Origin: Rhynchopus euleeides
Taxonomy: Eukaryota; Euglenozoa; Diplonemea; Diplonemida; Diplonemidae
Length of the DNA: 64,000 nucleotides
Direction of reading: 5' to 3'
Assembly (NCBI GenBank): GCA_963210315.1
Contig: OY723295.1
Coordinates: 722,501 to 786,500 of the forward strand
The notes under the pieces are model-generated. The model made no database searches. It saw only the letters and a program-made list of their open reading frames with translations, and was not told the origin of the DNA. Within the stretch, counting starts at the first letter, position 1. Every line of letters starts with the position of its first letter. The position numbers were made by a program, and so were the translations under genes. Shown in pieces: positions 59,527 through 64,000 of this stretch.

Positions 59527-60057
59527 TGTGTAGCGGGCGACGGGCGGTTGGAAAGGGCAGTGGGGAAGAAGGCGTGGGAACAGAAGGTGAAAGTGTAACA
59601 ATAAAAGAAAGCGGACAAGACGAAGAGTGTTGGCCGCGGGGAGATTACCCTGATGAAGGGGGTGTTGTGTGGTGTGGTGTTAAAGTTATATACAAGGTGT
59701 CCCGGGAAGGTGCATGGGCACAACATGGGGGGAGAGAGAGAGGGGAAAGGCAACAGGATTGGGGTTGAGGGGTGTCAGGGGTGATGAGGGGGATGGGGGT
59801 GTCTGCAGCCAGTGGCCTTGGGTCATATTCCCTCAGTAAACTGTGAGAATCATACCTTGGCCGGGCTATCGCAGACAGGGGGCACACACACGTCGACTCG
59901 GCTATAGTTCTCCTGGTGGTGTGTGTGCGCAACGACAAGAATGGCAAAGGCAATGGGTAGTGGGGGTGTTGATGGGAAGGGGGAAGGGGGACTTCCGGTT
60001 CAGCTTTTCCTCACTTGCAACGCGAAGGGGTTAAGAGATCCCGCGACAACCGCCAAT

Positions 60058-61767
60058 TCAGGCTGTTGAGGCGAGGTCTCCGCCTGCCCCACCGCGAGTG
60101 AAGAAGCGCCGCACCGCAAGTGAAACCTGGTCCCGGGTTTCGGGAGAAGAAATGCAAGAGGGGGGGATACGGGAAGGGAGATCTGCCGGATTGGCAGAGG
60201 TGTGGACGTATCCAACGGAAAAAGACAAAACCTGGAGGGCTGTGAGGTATTCTACCGCCTCCAGGACGGACTTGTTAATAAGATTGCAGGCGGCACACAG
60301 CCGCTTGCGCACAACAGCTGCCACGGTCGTATTGTCGACCCAGATCTCTACAGCCCCCCCGCACACAGACCGGGGAAGGGCTCGCACTGTTTTGTTGAGG
60401 GCCATCGCCTCGAGAATGTTAATGTGCAGCTGGGACTCGGCTGCGGTCCACGAGTCACCAATGACCTGCATTTCTTGTGTAAAGGAATCTATTAAGACGC
60501 CACCCCAACCCTTGAGGGAGGCGTCAACAAAGCAAGTAAAAGACGGGGGTGTGGACTGAATAACTCTCCTGTGGGGGGGAACACGCGCAACCCCCACACA
60601 CACACACCACTGCCGCAACTCCCGGCAGACCGATGGGGGGATCCGCACAGGGTCAGGCGGCCGAAGGACCGCCCGGTTCAAAAAATTAGTCACCCGGCGG
60701 AGGAACTTGATCCCAAACCAGAACCTCCCCGGGGACACTCCCGAAATGGCGCTGGCGTGGAGCAACCTTCCACCCAGCGACTCCAGCTCACCAGCCGTCA
60801 CCCTCTGCCAGTCCACGCTGTCCAGCTTCGCCATCAGCCTGTCCGACGGAGACACGGTCTGGGCAGCGTGGTCGAATGCCACCCCGAGAAACTCGTAGAC
60901 CGTCGCCGTGTCCACCGAGTCAGACGGCTTCCATGTCGCAGCGCACGCCGCAGCCACCTTGTCCATCTGCCGCGTCGCCTCTTCGACACTGGTGCGGGGG
61001 CCGGTCAGACGCACGTTGTCGATCCAGACGTCGACCCCCACCTCAGGCGCAGTGCAGAACTCCTGGCGGACGTAGTCCCGGTGCCCACCCACAACAGCAG
61101 CCAAAGTGTGCATCAGCTCGGGCGCACAACAGTGGCCCATGGGCAACCTCAGCAGCTCATACCAGTCCCCCGACTCGTCAGCGAAGCGAAAGAACCTCCG
61201 TGCAGGCGCAGGGATGGGGATCTGATAAAACCCGCACTTGAAATCCCGCGCCGACCCACACTCCGCAAACACCGCGTCGAGGTACCCCGAGATGTGCCCC
61301 AGGGGGACGTGTGCCGCGTAGGACTCCTCCAAGTTGTCGTTTGCCTGCTTGGTCCAGAGGATGAACCTCTGCCGCAACCCGGACGGCTTCTCCTCCATCA
61401 CAGTAAAGGGCACGCACAGGGAGGGGCCCGGACCCGACGCAGGCCCAGCCACTCCGTTCTCCACCAGCAGCTCCGCATGCTTGTGTTGTAGATGCGAGGG
61501 GCGGGAGCGCCCCTCAGAGGGAGAAGGTGTAGAAGTGCCCGGCGGGGGTGCATCGGGGAACGTCAGCCGCCACACCTCGTCGAACCTGCGCCTCACAGTG
61601 GCGGTCATCCTCGCCCGCAGCGCCTCGACGTCCATCTCCGCCACAGAAGACACATGCAGGGGCGCACGGCGCTCCTCCTCCGTCGCCGGCAGCCTCGACT
61701 GGTGCGCACGCCGCGTCATCGAGTGCAGCCCCCGCTGCTTGCGGCAAAAGGACTCAGGGTCGGCCAT
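60058..61767 (-). CDS. YR-E reverse transcriptase/RNase H
   Basis: 569 residues, the same as YR-D: starts at an ATG overlapping the recombinase stop (TGATG), motif C WIDN at 61013-61027, complete RNase H acidic residues. Intact. Confidence 0.85.
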   Translation of the reverse strand: MADPESFCRKQRGLHSMTRRAHQSRLPATEEERRAPLHVSSVAEMDVEALRARMTATVRRRFDEVWRLTFPDAPPPGTSTPSPSEGRSRPSHLQHKHAELLVENGVAGPASGPGPSLCVPFTVMEEKPSGLRQRFILWTKQANDNLEESYAAHVPLGHISGYLDAVFAECGSARDFKCGFYQIPIPAPARRFFRFADESGDWYELLRLPMGHCCAPELMHTLAAVVGGHRDYVRQEFCTAPEVGVDVWIDNVRLTGPRTSVEEATRQMDKVAAACAATWKPSDSVDTATVYEFLGVAFDHAAQTVSPSDRLMAKLDSVDWQRVTAGELESLGGRLLHASAISGVSPGRFWFGIKFLRRVTNFLNRAVLRPPDPVRIPPSVCRELRQWCVCVGVARVPPHRRVIQSTPPSFTCFVDASLKGWGGVLIDSFTQEMQVIGDSWTAAESQLHINILEAMALNKTVRALPRSVCGGAVEIWVDNTTVAAVVRKRLCAACNLINKSVLEAVEYLTALQVLSFSVGYVHTSANPADLPSRIPPSCISSPETRDQVSLAVRRFFTRGGAGGDLASTA

Positions 61768-62951
61768 CACAGATGCCGTGTCACCTCCTGCGTCCGCAGC
61801 GCCCTCGCCATCTCCGTGGGGCATCCCCCGTAGCGGATGGTGGTGCTGGAGAGGCCGCCCTCGCCGTGATGCTTCGCGAGGCGGCCCACCAGCATCTCCG
61901 ACAGATCCGCTCCCGACGCGATGAGCCCGAAGAGGAAGGTGAGCGCCCCGCGCTTCACGCTGTGGCCCGAGTAGGCCTCCATCCCCGGTGTTGCCCGCCA
62001 CATCGCCGTCACATCTGCCGTCGAAACCGCCGTCAGCCGCTCGAAGGGGCGCAGGCGCGTCACCAGCTCCGCGATGGAGGGGGTCAGGTCCCCGCATATC
62101 ACCGTCCACTTTGAGGCTGTGAACGGGTTGGCCCGACGGCCCTTCGGGGAGGTGTGCCAGTCTATTATCACCTCCGTGGGCTGCACCGCGATGAACTGCT
62201 CCGACGAGAGGGTGCACACCTCCCCCCACCGGGCCGCGGTCTTCCACGCCGTCAGCGCCGCCAGTCGGAGATGCGGCTGTTGACACAGCGCCCACGCCAC
62301 GAGTACCTCCTTCGGCATCGGCGTCGCCTGCTGCTGCGGAATGGCCCCCCCGGCCGCACGCAGCGCGCTTGCCAGGCTGAGGAGGGGCTGCTGGGCGAGG
62401 CCGAGGTGGCGCATCGTCCCGGAGAGCGCCTTTGCGTAGGCCAGCATCCCCTGCGGCGACACCCCTGTCGCCAGCACGAACAGCATGGCGGTGTCGGCGT
62501 CGACTTCTAGGCCGTGCTCGTTGGCCCACCGCACCAGCCTTGCCCACAGCAGCTGCCTCTGTGACGAAGTGCTTCGCGCCCACATACCCGCCACCACGGC
62601 CTGCAGGCGCTCCACGGCCTCCCCGGGGCCGACCTCCACCTCTCCCGTGACGCGCACCGCCACACCCCCGACCCGAGCGGCCACGTGCCGCATCATCGCC
62701 CTCGCAAAGAGCGGTGTTCTCCCGCTGGCGGCGCCGGATGCGCCTAAGGGCGTTGCGGGCCCTGGCTGAGCGGGGTGGGGTCGAAGGGATGTGTCGGGTG
62801 GAGGAGATGTTGTTGAGGTGTTGTTGTTGTTGTTGTCGTTGTTGTCGTTGTTGTTGATGTTGTGGATGTGGGGGGGGTTGGATGGGCGGCGAGGGGCGGG
62901 GTGTTGTAGAAGCGCGAGGGGGGGGCGGGCCTGGAGCCGGGAGGTGGGCAG
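61767..62951 (-). CDS. YR-E tyrosine recombinase
   Basis: Same sequence as the YR-D recombinase (309 residues from ATG 62696), in frame with gag beyond the TGA at 62954-62952. Catalytic Arg (AARWGEV), HxxKR, second His and Tyr are all present. Intact. Confidence 0.85.
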   Translation of the reverse strand: MPTSRLQARPPLALLQHPAPRRPSNPPHIHNINNNDNNDNNNNNTSTTSPPPDTSLRPHPAQPGPATPLGASGAASGRTPLFARAMMRHVAARVGGVAVRVTGEVEVGPGEAVERLQAVVAGMWARSTSSQRQLLWARLVRWANEHGLEVDADTAMLFVLATGVSPQGMLAYAKALSGTMRHLGLAQQPLLSLASALRAAGGAIPQQQATPMPKEVLVAWALCQQPHLRLAALTAWKTAARWGEVCTLSSEQFIAVQPTEVIIDWHTSPKGRRANPFTASKWTVICGDLTPSIAELVTRLRPFERLTAVSTADVTAMWRATPGMEAYSGHSVKRGALTFLFGLIASGADLSEMLVGRLAKHHGEGGLSSTTIRYGGCPTEMARALRTQEVTRHL

Positions 62952-64000
62952 TCACGCGCGCCCGCCCCCGGCCCTGCCGTTTCCCGGCGCCCTCGCCGGT
63001 GCCTTCGCCACGATGCGCTGCTGGGGGGCTCTGGCGGCGGTGCGGGGGCGTGTGTGTTGTGTCTGGGGGGCGGCCCCCGGGCCCACTGCCGCAGCCGCTC
63101 GCATCACAGGGTGGGCCGTGGCGTCCTCCCTGGCGAGGTGGCGCTCGATCGCAGCTCGCGGCACCCTGTCTCGCACGAAGGCAATCTGGAGCAGCACCTG
63201 TCGCAGCAGGTGGTTCCCCAGCTCCCTCTGGGGGGTGCGCCCCCAGCCTGCGACGCACGCCGTCGCCAAGATCCAGAGGCGCAATGCCTCGAAGGCCTCC
63301 CCCAGAATGCGCCCCCCGGGGAGATGCAGCGAACCCGACACCCAGCGAGACTCGAGCTGCAGTACCAGGTACTGCGCGTCGGTCTCGATGGCCGCATCCC
63401 ACTCCGCGACGTCCGCCACATCCGCCGGGTGCACCGCCGCGCTCGTCATCGGCGCCGCCATCTGCGGGTACATCGGGGGCGGTGTCACCGGGGGAGCACC
63501 CATCTGCTGAGGAGGGGGAGGGGGCTGCGACGCCACCATCGATGCAGCCTGCTGCTGCATGGTCGCGACACGCCGGTCGAATTCCTCCTGGAACTGACGT
63601 GTTTGTTCTGCCGAAGCCTCGTCGAAGCGCCGCTGCTGCGCTGCTGCCTGTGCCTGCACTTCGTTCAAAGCCTCGCGCACCGCTGCCACCTCCCGTTCTG
63701 ACTGCACCCGCATGTCCTCGATGGTCGTCGCCGCCATCTCGGTCTGGTGCACCGAGGTCTCGACGAGTCGGATGTAGACCCAATCCGGAGCGGGGAAGGG
63801 GTAGGTCACATCCGGACCGTCGTGCACTTCGACTCCGGCCACATAGTTGTAGGCCTCCGACAATGTCACTTCATATGTCGGAGAGCCGTCCTGGTCAGGT
63901 GCACCCGCAGAGAGACGCGCTGCGTAACGCGCGAAATCCGTCGATCCGTCAGACGGTCTGCACGTGTATACAACACACGCATTCACCAGGGCAGCGGCCT
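62952..64000 (-). CDS. YR-E gag-like protein, N-terminus beyond the window
   Basis: The C-terminal ~349 residues of a protein matching YR-D gag. By the 4622 bp offset the start codon would lie about 150 bp past the end of this window. It ends in TGA followed by CTG. Confidence 0.8.
   Translation of the reverse strand, partial: AAALVNACVVYTCRPSDGSTDFARYAARLSAGAPDQDGSPTYEVTLSEAYNYVAGVEVHDGPDVTYPFPAPDWVYIRLVETSVHQTEMAATTIEDMRVQSEREVAAVREALNEVQAQAAAQQRRFDEASAEQTRQFQEEFDRRVATMQQQAASMVASQPPPPPQQMGAPPVTPPPMYPQMAAPMTSAAVHPADVADVAEWDAAIETDAQYLVLQLESRWVSGSLHLPGGRILGEAFEALRLWILATACVAGWGRTPQRELGNHLLRQVLLQIAFVRDRVPRAAIERHLAREDATAHPVMRAAAAVGPGAAPQTQHTRPRTAARAPQQRIVAKAPARAPGNGRAGGGRA

Larger units (their letters stand above)
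54728..59848 (-). mobile_element. YR-D, tyrosine-recombinase retrotransposon, first of two tandem units
   Basis: Module X (54728 to ~54956), spacer, Y (54975-55226), X (55227 to ~55455), minus-strand ORFs, Y (59597-59848). It interrupts the C-terminal part of the non-LTR element. The next unit starts at 59849 with no intervening sequence. Its coding regions are intact and the recombinase keeps all catalytic residues, so this unit is a candidate for recent activity. Confidence 0.85.
59849..64000 (-). mobile_element. YR-E, second tandem unit, cut by the window end
   Basis: Repeats YR-D with a constant offset of 4622 bp; the predicted proteins look identical as far as the window goes. The unit shares its X module boundary with the Y module of YR-D (Y ends 59848, X starts 59849), i.e. 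a head-to-tail array with no target sequence between units. Confidence 0.85.

Overview
The window is nuclear-type eukaryotic DNA, most likely from a GC-rich, repeat-rich unicellular protist or alga. Evidence: a secreted/membrane protein pair with enormous Pro-Ala-Thr repeats and no operons; tyrosine-recombinase (YR) retrotransposons; a hAT transposase; an R2-like retrotransposon with a restriction-like endonuclease; MITEs with target-site duplications; and a satellite array. No rRNA, tRNA or bacterial gene was seen. An alveolate or stramenopile alga is plausible, but nothing in the sequence fixes the taxon.

Layout. 0.7-11.3 kb: two tandem minus-strand genes for type I membrane proteins with PAT-repeat ectodomains; their repeats and 5' flanks are nearly identical but their C-terminal ~270 codons are diverged. 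11.3-16.9 kb: a YR retrotransposon (YR-A) sitting in the poly-T run upstream of the second PAT gene, followed head-to-tail by a truncated copy. 16.9-22.4 kb: non-coding repeats, hairpins and arrays built from short palindromic words. 22.4-24.3 kb: a decayed YR retrotransposon (YR-G). 24.3-30.3 kb: a large inverted-repeat zone rich in TCCGGA and GTAC words, with nested MITEs and an internally deleted hAT copy. 30.3-35.6 kb: a full-length hAT transposase gene and a 1 kb insertion of unknown type. 35.7-54.7 kb: one OTU/RT/endonuclease non-LTR retrotransposon whose single reading frame is split by YR elements YR-F and YR-C and cut by YR-D; YR-F in turn carries a 6.06 kb insertion containing an 11.5-copy, 420 bp satellite. 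54.7-64 kb: YR-D and YR-E, apparently identical head-to-tail units with a period of 4622 bp, the last cut by the window edge.

How the parts work together. The YR retrotransposons share an expression plan that I read directly: gag, then the recombinase in the same frame beyond a single TGA (followed by CTG in YR-A, C, D and E), then reverse transcriptase/RNase H starting at an overlapping TGATG in YR-C, D and E. Their ends form split direct repeats (A1-ORFs-B1-A2-B2) with short cores (GTGGCC, or GA) shared with the target, as expected if the recombinase integrates a circular intermediate. Removing YR-F and YR-C restores one continuous frame across the non-LTR element, which dates the nesting.

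The least explained signal is the set of arrays built from different palindromic words (AGAATTCT, TCCGGA, GGTACC, AAGATCTT, GATTCCGGAATC, GTTAAC), several joined to the same conserved anchor sequences and several sitting inside insertions with terminal inverted repeats and target duplications. They look like a family of non-autonomous elements whose palindrome module is exchangeable.
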